In this document: one piece after another, positions 1 through 11,499 of the stretch | Position numbering within the stretch: position 1 is the first letter of the stretch | Layout of the letters: each line of letters starts with the position of its first letter | NCBI GenBank assembly: GCA_034401795.1 | Contig: CM067365.1 | Coordinates: 12,056,656-12,120,655 of the forward strand | Length of the DNA: 64,000 nt | Direction: 5' to 3' | DNA from: Chaetoderma sp. LZ-2023a | Taxonomy: Eukaryota; Mollusca; Caudofoveata; Chaetodermatida; Chaetodermatidae | Notes under the pieces: model-generated | Seen by the model: the letters and a program-made list of their open reading frames with translations, nothing else | Told to the model about the DNA's origin: nothing | The model's database searches: none | Program-made: the position numbers and the translations under genes

Positions 1-191
1 ATCTATGACATGACTCTTGATAAGAAAACAGTACAGTATGAAGAAACAACAGGAATGTAGAAAATGAAAGCAGTTAGGGAAATAAGAAAGAAGGAATACA
101 GGAAGAGGAAAGCAATCAGCATAACAAAAGAAGCAGAGAGATAAAAAATATAAAATTAAGAAACCACAAATTACACCATAAGCAAACACGT

Positions 192-1175
192 GTGGTAAGA
201 TATAGAGCAATCAAAACCGTCATTCCTACCATGCCAACATCTAACACATACGTCAATGCTGTTAACAAACTAATTGATACAGCTCAATCAAAAAAATGTA
301 ATGCTTTGAAAAAACAAGGAATCAGACAAAAACTCTACCAAACATCTGATGAACTCTTAGGTGTGAAAGGAACATTAACTACCCTGAAAATCTTAAGTGG
401 GCAGAAGAAGTATGCATACATTACTTCTATATGGCTGGTGTGCCACTACAATGGTGTGAAACACAGAGTGCTTAGTAAATATGGTATCTCATCAAGGAAA
501 TATACTAGAATAAAGAAATGGAGAGATCCGCAAAAGGAGGAGATTCATTAGATATACAGCCATCCGTAGTGGACAAAGTACAAGACTACTGGGTATGGCA
601 AGTCAAGAGAAATGCTACTGCACAAACGAGTAAAAAAACACACCACTGTTTCTCCTTGAAGCAGCATAGACGTCAGCATACAAAGTGAACCGACCAGCAT
701 ATCTAGACATTAAAATTGGATACTGCATGTTTATCAAGCTCAAAGCAGCCAATGTCAGTATCATGAAAGCCATGGAGAGAATTGTATGCTGCTGTACCCC
801 ATGTGAAAATATTAAGCTAAAGCTAAAATCACAAAATTCACTTATTACCAAGACCTTCACATATGATCCAACCACTACCAACGCACCGAAGCAAGAAATA
901 CAGCGTAAACTCTCAGCTTTGACCATTTGACAGCAAGATCCCAATCCTGCCTGCTTAGAGAGAACGTGCAAACTCTGTTGTATATTACACACTATAAGCC
1001 ACTTGAAGACAAGTGTGAGAATGTCCAGACTATGCACCATGTCGGGGAGTGCATCACAGAAACACAGCTGCCATCATGGGAGAGAAATATAACATCTTTA
1101 CAACTCTTAACAGGCAGGAGCACTGCATTGAAATTTAATCTTGAAGAACTGAAACAGTGTAGTGATATACTGTAA
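192..1175 (+). pseudogene. Degenerate coding remnant of an unidentified, possibly transposon-related family
   Basis: Three plus-strand open stretches (192-551, 685-930, 927-1175) lie in two frames and are separated by stops, so no intact gene is present. The first encodes a basic segment with SIWLVCHYNGVKHRV and many Lys/Arg. The second has a cysteine cluster (VCCCTPCENIKLKLK). In that same frame just past its stop is CLERTCKLC, a CxxRxCxxC pattern. Basic segments followed by such cysteine pairs occur in high-copy, poorly classified invertebrate proteins that may derive from DNA transposons; this is a recollection and not a match I could test. I do not recognise the family and assign no function. 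That the pieces belong together is inferred from their spacing and shared strand. Confidence 0.35.
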
Positions 1176-2394
1176 TGTGCCTATGTGCTTATCTGAATCT
1201 TTAAGATTAACAGGTTTGTTCTGGATTTGTTTTAGAAAGGTTTGTTTTTGTTTCACTGTTAGTTTCTAGAAAGTCAAACAAAATTTCCTCTCCAGAACAT
1301 TTTGTATGCGCTGGATTTCTACATTATGTATACTTATGGTACTTAACATTTATACTTAAGAGTGACAATGTTTCATACACATGCATTCAATATGATATCC
1401 GTTGAGCCATTTAGGATCACATTAGTTCATGTTTCATCATTCTCATTAAAAATCAGTGAGACTGTGTGCATGTATTGAACATACAAATGTCAAATCTTTT
1501 GTCCTATTCAGAACCGAAGTACTAAATAGGAAATAGACAGTATATACAATGAAAACATTAACTCTGCCAGTCGGCAACATTTAATTATGTTCATATTCAT
1601 AACAAATATTACTAGAACTGATCAAGATATTATGTCTAGTTAATCAGAAGAGAATGTGTCATAATTACTTTAGTATTTCACCATTAGTACTCTTTACATG
1701 TATCTGAAGTAGTCTGAATTGTGACCATATGACAAAAAGCTAAGTGAATTGTGGTTCATTTGAATGATTACATGTCCTAATAAAGTTACATTTTAGTTAT
1801 TTGACATGAGTGTTGATTATTATAGCATACAAATATGTCATATAATGTGTCCTCTCCAGAGCAAAATGTCCATTCCAGAACATAATATTTGACATTGCAA
1901 AATATGTTTTTATTGGTCATGCGCAGAATGTGAAACATAGTTGTATTTCATAGTCGAGGTCAAGAATATGCACACATATTAACTCATTTGTCCTTGATCT
2001 TCCTATGTAAGAAACTTCTATGGTGGACTACTGATTATCGAGATGTGCTTTTTTACATACATTTAAATCACTTTCAAACGAGCATGAATATCCTTACATT
2101 TGTGCATGCAAAATGGTTCAAATCATGCAGGTAAATAACCCAGTGAGTAATAGTTTAGGAAAGCAATGCTTTTTATCAAACCTTGTCGTTTGCGCAATTC
2201 TTATTTGTTAGAACAATATTGACTCTGTGACATTTACCATGTTACCATTCGATAATTACATATATATTCAGTCAAATTTTGCTATTGTTTTACACCCTGC
2301 CATATATAGAATGACTATTTATGCAGAACAGACTGGATGCAATAATTCCAATTTTGAACCCCCATGATACACTTTGTGTGCATTTACTGTAAAA
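1176..2394. other. AT-rich stretch with no recognisable gene
   Basis: Only short shadow ORFs are present. I see no repeat, RNA gene or similarity to the rest of the window here. Confidence 0.5.
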
Positions 2395-2769
2395 GTGCTC
2401 ATATTCAACAGGGATATTCGAAAGGAGACTTCGTAAAGCGTGTATGATTTTGGTGCTTGGAAAATCAGGTTTGAATGGGTAAGCGAGTGTGACACTCTAC
2501 GCTCATATTTCCCATACAAACATTTTTTCTGCATATGAAAAATTGCATCTTTTGTGATTGCGTCAGAATTGGCAAACGAGAAAATATTTACACAAGCAAG
2601 ATAACATCACTATTGATTTGGAACTTTAGCGCGGAGAACCTCGCACAATTTTCCATTTGTTATTGGAAGTGCCAAGAGAAATACACCATCTTTAGCGAGT
2701 TCAGATCAATAGGTAAAATGTGATGTTGATAATTGTGATTTTATATGCAATCAGGTCTAAGAATATATT
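2395..2769 (+). repeat. Duplication block A, copy 1, left part
   Basis: This aligns by eye with 44025-44405 in the same orientation. Shared stretches include the run from CATATTTCCCATACAA through AAAATTGCATC and the string TGTGATGTTGATAATTGTG. The match stops abruptly at 2769 where the CR1-type LINE begins and resumes after about 5662. No convincing ORF is shared between the two copies, so the block is treated as noncoding. Confidence 0.75.
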
Positions 2770-2776
2770 GTAAATA

Positions 2777-3320
2777 GTCTATATACAAATGCAGACAGCC
2801 TAGTAAATAAATTTGATGAATTTAAAGTTGACATCACAACTACGCATCAGCCGTCATTGCAGTTGCAGAAATGAAGCCAACAGTCTCTCGATTCCCCCTG
2901 ACAAAAGCCCAGATACACTTAGAAGACTATGAACTATACACAATCAACTTAGAGAACAAAGAAGGGAGGGGCATCGCGATACACCTGCATGGGTCACCTG
3001 AAGGCCATGAATTACACCTTAAGGTTAACTATCAGGAATCTCTTTGGATACTTGTCAAAACTAGCCTGACGAGCAACCTTCTGGTGGGCTGCATCTACAG
3101 AAGTGGAAGTCAACCAACTGAAAACAATTCAAATCTCTGTGAATTATTGAAGGGAGCTTCCACAGGAATAATAGATAGCGAAAGAATAACACATTATCTG
3201 ATCATAGGTGACTGTAATTACCATGACATAAACTGCGAGACCTGGACAACAAAATCTGAAAACCCAAGCAGTAATGAAAACAAATTCATTAACTCTATCC
3301 GTGACTGTTATCTGTACTAG
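2777..3320 (+). pseudogene. CR1-type LINE endonuclease remnant
   Basis: This is the N-terminal apurinic/apyrimidinic endonuclease, which nicks target DNA to prime reverse transcription. The opening YTNADSLVNKFDEFKVDI matches the usual YTNADSL start of CR1 endonucleases. After a break, 2871-3320 is open for 149 codons and includes ENKEGRGIAIHLH, LLVGCIYRSGS and HYLIIGDCNYHDINCETW. The last contains the GDFN-like catalytic segment, here GDCN. Beyond 3320 the frame is lost and 3330-4100 holds only broken linker sequence. A truncated dead endonuclease is the best reading. Confidence 0.75.
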
Positions 3321-4104
3321 CATGTAGACACACTAACCAGAGGTAGGGGGTGAATATTCCAAGCATACCAGTCCTTATCTTCACATTAGAACATGGGAAC
3401 ATGTCTGACCTAGAATAAAACAGCCCATATGGCAAGGGTGATTACAGTGTACTAATATTCACATGCAACTGATATCCCCATCGTACATAGTATTCTAGAA
3501 TAAAGAAACATTATGATAAAGCCAACTATGACAATATAAAGGAAGAAATTAACATGATAGATTGGCAGGAGAATTTGAATAGTTTAGACCTCAACCAGCA
3601 ATGGGAAACCTTTATGGCCATAGTTCATGAAATAGAAGGCAAGCATGTTCCAAGCAAGAAAGAAAAATAGGAAACAATAAAGGCAAGGTACCACATAACA
3701 AAGATCAGCTAAAGAATGTAAGAAATAAACACAAACTCTGGAAGAAATATATAAAGACGAGAAAGGAGGGTGACTATGAATTTTACTGCAGAGCCAGAAA
3801 CAAAGTAGCAACAATGATGAAAACGACCAGAAAGAATTTCGAAGGAAGCACAGCTATGAACATAATAATCAATCCTAAATCATAATGAAAGTACATTAAG
3901 TCAGAGTACAAAGTCAAAGATGGAATACAGCCATTATTGCTGAACATAGAGGATCCAAAATCAGAACTTAACAAAAACGGAGAAAGAAAAGGCAGGCACG
4001 CTTCAAGAATTCTTCTACAGTGTTTTCACAAAGGAAAACACTGGTGATCTACCGACAATCGAGATGAAGGAAGTAGAAAATGTCATGCAAGATATAATTA
4101 TTGT

Positions 4105-5552
4105 ATAGAAAAGGAACTGAATCAGCTTAACATATCAAAATCGGCAGGACAGGATCAATTACACTCATATTTTCTCAAAACTCTAAGTAATGAACTGAAA
4201 ATTACGCTGTGTATTATCGTCAACAATTCCATTAGGCTACAAACACGACCAGATGCTTGGAAAGAAGCTAACATAACTGCAATTTACAAAAAAGAATGCA
4301 AAACATTACCATCAGACTATAGACCAGTGAGCATAACGAGCAAAGACTGCAAACTAATGCAAACAATCATTCGTAGAGAGATCATCAAATATATGAGAAC
4401 AAATCACTTTTATGGCACCAAACAATATGGATTCATTGACAAGCGATCAACAACACTTCAGCTACACACATTGATAGATGCATGGACAGAAGCTCTAGAT
4501 GACAGATATGAAATACACACAATATGTCTCGATTTTATGAAAGCTTTTGATACAATGCCCCATAGACGATTACTCCTAAAAGCAAAATCATATGGCATCC
4601 ATAATAACATACTTGAATGGATTGAAGACTTTTTAAAAGACCGGAAACAAAAAGTAATTGTGAATGGAGCAGAGTCAGGTTGGAAAGCGGTAACAAGTGG
4701 CATCCCACAGGGAAGTGTCTTGGGACCCACTCGTTTTGTTATATACATAAATGACCTCCCAGATAAAGTAATAAGTGGCATAATGCTCCAACTATTACAG
4801 AACTGGAGTGAGAAATGGCTGATAAAATTCCACCAAGATAAATGCAAAGTGCTACATATAAACTCTGACCAACATAATGAATTTGATTATAAACTATCTT
4901 TGAACAATACAGAGACATGGGAGTGATTTTCGATAAAAAGCTCAGCTTTGACGAGCATATTAATGCTAAAATCAAAAGAGCAAACATGACGGCAGGACTA
5001 AATCGAGGATCGTATACATTTCTAGATACTGAGACATTCATTGCTCTGTATAAACAACTTGTCAGAGTGCATTTTGACGATGCAACTCCAGTCTGGAGCC
5101 TTTACAGACAAACCCTCATTCATATGGTAGAGTGTACGGCAACGGGCAACAAATCGGCTACCTGCCTTAAAAGAAATGTCATATGAGAATAGACCTAGAG
5201 TGTTAAATTGCCAACATTAGCGTACCAGAGACATAGGGAAGATCTGTTTGAAGTATATAAACTACATAATAATATATATGATCCTGAAGTAGCACCTGAA
5301 TTAATGCTATCAGCCGAAAAATTCAGCCTATTAAGAGGACATATACATAAAGTAATCAAACACAGATCTAAAAGGAATATAAGACTTAAACAATTTCAAT
5401 CTAGAATAGTAAATATTTGGAATAATCTGCCAACCAATCTGCCAACCAATGTGGTTAATGCACCCAGTATAAATGCTTTTAAAAATAGACTGGATAAGGC
5501 CTGGAGAAACCATGATGTATTATTTAATTATAACATTATAAAATGCCCCTAA
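4105..5552 (+). pseudogene. CR1-type LINE reverse transcriptase remnant lacking the FADD box
   Basis: Open from about 4105 to 4926 with SKSAGQDQLHSYFLK, YRPVSITS, CLDFMKAFDTMPHRRLL (the first catalytic aspartate region), WIEDFLKDRKQKVIVNG and TSGIPQGSVLGPTRFVIYINDLP. After INDLPDKVISGI the protein jumps to MLQLLQNWSEKWLIKFHQDKCKVL. The expected segment with the FADD catalytic pair and its following helix is absent although the frame is kept, so this is an in-frame deletion. The protein continues in another frame at 4917-5186 and again at 5208-5552, which carries the CR1 C-terminal features (RGH..., WNNLP, FKNRLDKAW). It lies immediately downstream of its endonuclease. Confidence 0.85.
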
Positions 5553-5662
5553 TTACCGGAAGTCACACAGTTAACCAGGAGCCATATGAATAAGATGCGG
5601 TTATAGAGGACTAGAGCCTGTGACCACTCAGCGCCTAGTAGGATCTATTAAGTAAATATTTA

Positions 5663-6245
5663 ACAGAGGCGCACTTCATTTTATTGAAAGTTTTTCAGAC
5701 AACGCCAGTATGAATTCAAAATGCATACTTGACACGTGATAATAATGAAAATAAGCACATTATAATGCAAACAAGCAAATAGTCGAGATTATGCACCTCC
5801 GTTCATATTAGCAATCTTAATCAATCTATTGCATTTCAGCCGAAAATCAATGGACGCTAGCGTTCACAAAAAAGTGAATCCCTAAAACTCTGGATACATA
5901 TTTTCCAAGCATTCGATCAGCCTCAGTACACGGTGCAGTTTACACAGGATGATATGCATGTCAAATGGTATTTACATTTTTGTGTGATGCATAAGTATTG
6001 CAATTCTATCGCATAGATGAACGTTGGCACAGTAATGCTAAATAAATATTCGCGTGATGAAATTCTGTAATTGATCGACATGTGTTCATAGTAACACCAT
6101 GGTAATATTCGCATTCATTTCCAAATACAATATTTTCACAACGTTTCCGTAGGATCAAAGGAGATCGCCACCACATATTCCACAGCCAGCTGTAACACCT
6201 CTTAATTATCATTTCCTCATTTCATGAAGGAAATAAATACATATT
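5663..6245 (+). repeat. Duplication block A, copy 1, right part
   Basis: Matches 44411-45062 in the same orientation, starting with AGGCGCACTT in both. It continues through a shared segment around GCATTTCAGC, CCAAGCAT..CGATCAGCCTCAG and GATATGCATG. It separates the CR1-type insertion from the compound microsatellite. No coding evidence. Confidence 0.75.
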
Positions 6246-6321
6246 TTTCAATAACACGAAGGCATCTTACAAGAAGTTATGAAATATCTAACACAAATCT
6301 AACGTTCGTATTCCTAAGAGA

Positions 6322-6390
6322 CTGCTGCTATTGCTGTTGCTGCTGTGTCTGCTGCTACTGCTGCTACCACCGCTGAGGTTACTGCTGTCG

Positions 6391-6466
<76 letters not shown>
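6322..6466. repeat. Compound CTG/CTA microsatellite, left half
   Basis: Imperfect CTG repeats (6322-6390) lead into about 25 units of CTA (6391-6466). It lies at the place where copy 2 carries its own CTG/GAT microsatellite (45075-45312). It abuts the left edge of the L1-Tx1 composite, and the same CTA repeat resumes at 17969. Confidence 0.9.
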
Positions 6467-6468
<2 letters not shown>

Positions 6469-7228
6469 TTGTTTTTGAAAATTCGATGCTGACGCAGTCG
6501 ACAAACTCCTTTAAATAGGCTGGCAAACCCCCAGAAAAAAGCCCTGGTGAGCTAGTAAGCCTGATCAATATTACACCAGAACAAAAAAATAAATACCATA
6601 TCTAACTAAAGAACATTAATAATCTATAAATATATACTGGTTACACGGTATAGATACAAAACAATAGGCTGACAAAGATCTGATATCAAAACAAAAGGCA
6701 TTACTATTCAATCCAGGTGTGGTAATAGGCCCATGTGGCAAGTGCATCTGTTTAACAATTGCAAAGTGACTCGTCAATGAATGACAAAAAGTCAATCATT
6801 GCAGCCAGTGGGCTGATTCTTTAAAGATCAGTGGGCGTAGTAGCATTTGGGTAGTATAACACATATAGTCGGCACGAAAATTACAGAAACATAGATGGCG
6901 CTTTTGTTTACATTTTCGATTTACTTTATTGTAAGGTTTTGTAAATTACCCTGGAGCAAATAACCATATAACACACTGTGCAAGTTTATAAACTTACCTG
7001 GACTATTTTATAATTCAATAGCAACTTACTTTATCGATTGATTATTAAATTACCCCAGTCTGTTTACTTGTTAACATGACGTATTAAACATAACAATATC
7101 AAAATGCAGACTAAAATGAATTACAAGACACAGATTAGTTGAAAAACACAGATAAATCAGTTGTAGCAATTGAATGATTTACGCTAGTGCAGGCTCATTT
7201 ATTTTTACAGTTCCCAACTTTATTGAAA

Positions 7229-8250
7229 CTATGTTTGTTTTGCACATATATCTTTGAATACTTTTTCTTTACCGTGCTGTTTTAATCTAAAATATTCGCA
7301 AAGAATATGATTCAGCAGCAATGGACGAAATATTGCCTTTATTGCTCTATTGTGATAGTCTATAGATGGATTTTTCGTTTGCGCACTCAGATGTGTCCAA
7401 ATGGCCCAAGCGCCTATGGCTAGCATTGTTATTACAATAGTCTTTTCATACTTTGTGATATTTACACCGCTTGATCCAAAATTCTCTAAATAAGACAACA
7501 TTTGTTTTTAGAACAATGGGCTTAGCTCCAAATTGCGCCAAGATTTGGCTGCTATACTCCCAAAATTGTGACGATATTGGAAATTCAGCAAATAAATGCT
7601 TGATTGTTTCCTCGTCTGTTTGACATAAGTAACACCTATCAGAGGTCGTTATATCGCACTTGTATGTCAAGTGTTCCACACATAGCCGTCGATGTGGTAA
7701 TCGCCACACTAAATCACGAGCCATATTTGGTATGTATGGAAAATGTGAAATTTTCCATACATTTTTCCAACTGGATGGTTTATAGCTTGAGTCTTCCCAT
7801 CTCTTAATTGCTATGGGGGTATTACTTGTTTTCGTCTCATAACGTGGTACCATTCTTCGATCTCATTTCGTATTTTAACATCTCATCATCAAGAACTGGT
7901 CCAGGTTGCGGAGTCAAACTATTATGATTTACATTTGGCAGATGAAACCATTCAAATGGTACAGCATGTTTTATTTTATTTAGTATCCGCTGGACATTTA
8001 TTTTCCTCAAATGTGTTTTAGCTACTTCTTGCATTGAAATCCATCATTGTATGGGGTGTATCATATCAGACACACGTTGAATGCCATATTTTGCACAGGA
8101 CGGTAGATAAAGTACTGCATTGTTATAACATATATTGCTATTGCCCCGCAATTGCTGTTCTAGTAATTCCTTCCAGCACATAGGTGGAGGCATGTAGCTG
8201 TCAAATATTTCTAACTCCTTAACTTGATCTTTAAACAAATCTGCTATCAT
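7229..8250 (-). pseudogene. Tx1-type ORF2 C-terminal region with zf-RVT-like domain
   Basis: Four broken minus-strand frames form the C-terminal third of a Tx1 ORF2: 8250-8044, 8034-7837, 7853-7446 and 7501-7229. The third has WRLPHRRLCVEHLTYKCD followed by CYLCQTDEETIKHLFAEFP and a W. That is the zinc-binding pattern (CxxC...H...) seen at the C-terminus of L1-Tx1 and related plant LINE RTs. The last frame carries a short domain (IVITMLAIGAWAIWTH...VFKDIC) that recurs in fragment 2 at 10301-10017 (ITICCLSIGVWGICKH...LKDIC). That shared tail is good evidence that both belong to the same clade. Confidence 0.75.
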
Positions 8251-8689
8251 TTGGATATTCGGAGGTTGCTTCTTTGAGGTAAAAACACTCCACCAGAAAT
8301 GGTTCTACAATTCTCTCCACGAGAGCTAGTGAAACTCATGCCCACGCCGCATCTGCTGTAATAAGATCATTCAAAAGTTTTAGCGTTAAAGAAACACATT
8401 TCACTTTAATATCAATTAAATCAAGTCCTCCTTTTAACTTAGCATTATTGAGAACACGATGGGAATAGGAATGACAATATCAACCCGTTATCTACCTTTT
8501 AGACCTATTTTTGCATGTGTACAACAGATGCTGTATACCATAGCCCTGATAATATCAAGTTGTTGACAACAAACACTCCACCAACATTGAAAGACGATGC
8601 CGCTTCCAATTTGCTAATATTCATTTAAGCGTAGATACTCGTTCATCCCAATTTTGTGTTGCATTCGTGTTCCTGATAAAATAGCTGCC

Positions 8690-9300
8690 TCAAATCTTAA
8701 TGGTATCATTAGACCAAGTGATTTCAAGTGGCTGGTCATTCCGCTCTTTACATGGCCCCAAAAATAAACCTTTGGATTTTCCTTTATTGATTTTCAAACC
8801 AGACGCATTTTGGAACTTTTCTAGTACTTGGTTTAAAATTGTAAAATCATTGTTTGAACTAGCAATCATCAGCATATTGTGACAGCTTAAGTGTCTTTCT
8901 ATGCCATGACTTGACAGTTATTAGTTTGCCTCAATGCTATGCCAAGGGATTCTTCACAATAACAAATAATACGATAGGGAACACCCCTGTCTAACACAAT
9001 GTTCTAAGACAATTTCTCTGGATTATTGATTGTTCACTAAATAGCTACTGTTGATATCCGTGTATACAATCTTAACCCATTTAATAAAGTGTGTGCCTAG
9101 ATGTTTTCCTTTAAAAATTCCAAGCATCTAGCTCAACAACATTCAATTTACGTTCTAAAAGCTCACGCGAGCGTAGACTGAGAAATAAACACAGCGATCA
9201 GACGCATTTAAGACACTCAGTTAATCGGGAACAGATTAATCAATAATCAACACCCCACAGGATAATCTATTAAACATAAACACTATTCTATTACACTGAG
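8690..9300 (-). pseudogene. Tx1-type reverse transcriptase fragment
   Basis: The minus strand reads THFIKWVKIVYTDINSSYLVNNQ (palm, before motif B; about 9100-9030), then VRQGCS (motif B, about 9000), then SQYADD (motif C, 8865-8882). Right after the second catalytic Asp the frame shifts and continues as ASSNNDFTILNQVLEKFQNASGLKINKGKSKGLFLG, the typical Tx1 segment following the YADD box. About 8 bases seem to be missing at that point. Upstream the protein fades out before a clear motif A. Dead fragment. Confidence 0.75.
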
Positions 9301-10016
9301 CTCAGTGAAGCGGCGATGCAACCTACGTAGTTGAAGAGGGTTGAAACTTAAGACGATTTATAACATTACAGTTTACTTTGAAAAAGCCATTCCATGATTA
9401 TGCCGCGATAAACACAATTATATCTATACAGGCTAAGCATTTACAACCTATTATTAGGAAGAAGCTTAGATTGAATGTTAAATTTATTTTAGTTGAATGA
9501 AATTTACTTTTGGATTCAGATTATAAAATTACCCCGGAACAAACATTAGTAATAGAAAAATCGTTGAACTATAAATCAGGTATTTATTTACCTGCCAAAT
9601 ACAATATGGATTAACCTGTTCAAGTGACCACCTGGCTTTTGGTACACATTTTAATCCTTTCAGAGTAAACGCTCCTAATTTTTTTGTTAAATTCATAATC
9701 TGATTAATGGCGAGTATTGGAGCATATGTGTCTGCTGAAGCCGTTGTTGATTGAAGCAGATGTCGTTGCTTCACACAGCAACATACCAAACACACGAACC
9801 AAAATCCACTGATACTGCATGTGTATAATCAGATAATAATTCCAGCCAATATAATTATAAGGGTTATAAACAGGATTGTGGTTCAAAGTTAACCATCGAA
9901 TGACATCCACATATTAATACACACGGCACTTATTAAAAACGTTGCTATAATAACAAAAAAACTATTAACACATATGTGAATTAAAATAAAACAGAATGCG
10001 CCAAACATAGGTCTTA

Positions 10017-11254
10017 CTAGTCAAGGCCGTTTTTAATGACAAGATTCTCATTCTCAAGACATACTAGGTCGCCTCTGCAAATATCTTTTAAGGTTTCTAA
10101 CTTCCGACTGTTTATATATTCATGAATTTCCACTCTTATATTATGCGATAATAATCCATCAAATAACACCTTCAACGTCTTCAAATTATCACAAGTAGGG
10201 CAACTGTTACTATCATATATAAATGAATAACCATGCTTACAAATACCCCAAACACCAATGCTTAAGCAGCATATGGTGATTGCCTTATCATTCTTCAACA
10301 TGCCATTTTTCTAATTCACGGAACAGAATTGTATGAGTGGTTAGATCAACTCTTATCATTCTTCAATGTGCCATTTTCTAATTCACGAAACAGAATTGTA
10401 CGAGTGCTTAAATCAGTTCTAGGCACACAGAGATGTGATACTGTTTTCTCTACATATGCCCAGAATTACAATCAGTGAACAGATGCACTGAATTACTCGC
10501 CAGACTAAATCTTCTGCCTGGTTCGGTATATTTGGCAAATGTATGCTGTTCCATACCAATTCCAAATCTGTAATATGGAATCAATGCCACTCCCATGACA
10601 CTATGCATTTTGGATGGCTAAGCAGAGGTTGTCTCAGCAATGAATACCAATTCCTAGCAATCATCCGACAAGAAATTGTATCATTGTACATTACTTTCAA
10701 AGTATGCTCATCATTGTTGATTTGCTTGTTAGGCAAAGTGAGCCATTCTTTTGGCATAGCTCGGTATACCCGGATCAATAATCCCATGGCGTCTATTGGC
10801 CTTAGCTGAGTAATTTGTGTAAATTCAGCTAAGGATTTCAATTTCCTCGACCTATGATTGACAATGTCACCAATGTAGCTAATGCCTTTCTGAGCCATAG
10901 AGGGGAATACAACACTTTATTTTCATGACATATATCATTTTGCCCCACAGGCTTATCATTAAAACACCCTCCCAACATTTCGGTTGATTTTCTATTTTAA
11001 TGAAAGCATCAAGAGCATATTTGAGCTCCAAAACACACTAGGTACACATGTATAATTAGCTGCGAACTGGTTGCACAAAAGATACATTTTGCAGGAAATG
11101 GAATTATAAAACGATCGATTAATACCCTGGATACATTTGCCCATTGGACGTCAGAATAAAGTAGCATATTTAAGAATTTGAAACGTAATGACAGAAATTT
11201 TGTCCTAAGATCGACAAGGTTAAGGCCACACTGATGAAATTCATTGCTGCACAC
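10017..11254 (-). pseudogene. Tx1-type ORF2 C-terminal region of LINE 2
   Basis: Three minus-strand frames: 11254-11009, with CGLNLVDLRTKFLSLRFKFLNMLL, the 'GL.L.DL..K..AL..KWL' segment of Tx1 ORF2; 10898-10581; and 10301-10017. The last ends in the same IG.W.I..H...KDIC tail as LINE fragment 1. The zf-RVT cysteines between 10543 and 10320 are broken by frameshifts. Region 10310-10400 contains a direct repeat of about 70 bp (ATTCTTCAACATGCCATTTTT and ATTCTTCAATGTGCCATTTTC), a small local duplication in the element. Confidence 0.65.
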
Positions 11255-11499
11255 ATCTTGTGAAACTAGACACGTTTTGCATTACCACATACATCCTAGA
11301 ATAAGTTTATTAATTTCAGTTTCAATCTGTTGAGGCATATATATTACAGACACAGTATACCACAACTTTGATAGGAGGAATGTATTCATGAGCAAGACTT
11401 TTCCACAAACTGGCAAACGTCGGCATTTCCATGAATGTATTGTTTTCTTCATCCTGGATTCTATTATGCCAGTTCAGCGTTTCCCCAAACGTCCTACCA

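Larger units (their letters stand above)
2770..5654 (+). mobile_element. 5'-truncated CR1-type LINE (Jockey/CR1 superfamily)
   Basis: A non-LTR retrotransposon remnant reading left to right: apurinic endonuclease remnant, reverse transcriptase, then a CR1-like C-terminal segment. Its limits come from the paralogous uninterrupted site at 44396-44412. Host sequence GAATATATT ends at 2769 and the matching flank restarts as AATATTTAACAGAGGCGC from about 5655, so an imperfect target duplication of about 8-12 bp is likely. The element begins within the first residues of the endonuclease (YTNADSLVNKFDE at about 2783), so everything upstream is missing. Multiple frameshifts and stops, and loss of the FADD box, show it is dead. 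The CR1/L2 grouping rests on the ITSGIPQGSVLGP-type motif and the WNNLP...APSINAFKNRLDKAW tail. Confidence 0.85.
6467..9300 (-). mobile_element. L1-Tx1 clade LINE fragment 1 (5'-truncated)
   Basis: A minus-strand LINE fragment with RT palm remnant (about 9300-8690), a linker, a zf-RVT-like zinc-binding domain (7446-7853) and a 3' UTR. Its 3' end on the minus strand reads TTTTCAAAAACAAAA and passes directly into (TAG)n, as expected for target-primed insertion into the microsatellite. Frameshifts are frequent. The 5' edge is uncertain: weak RT-like reading persists to about 9300, beyond which nothing is recognisable before the 3' end of fragment 2. Protein similarity to fragment 2 is clear but low, so these look like two different Tx1 families and not two halves of one copy. 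Confidence 0.7.
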
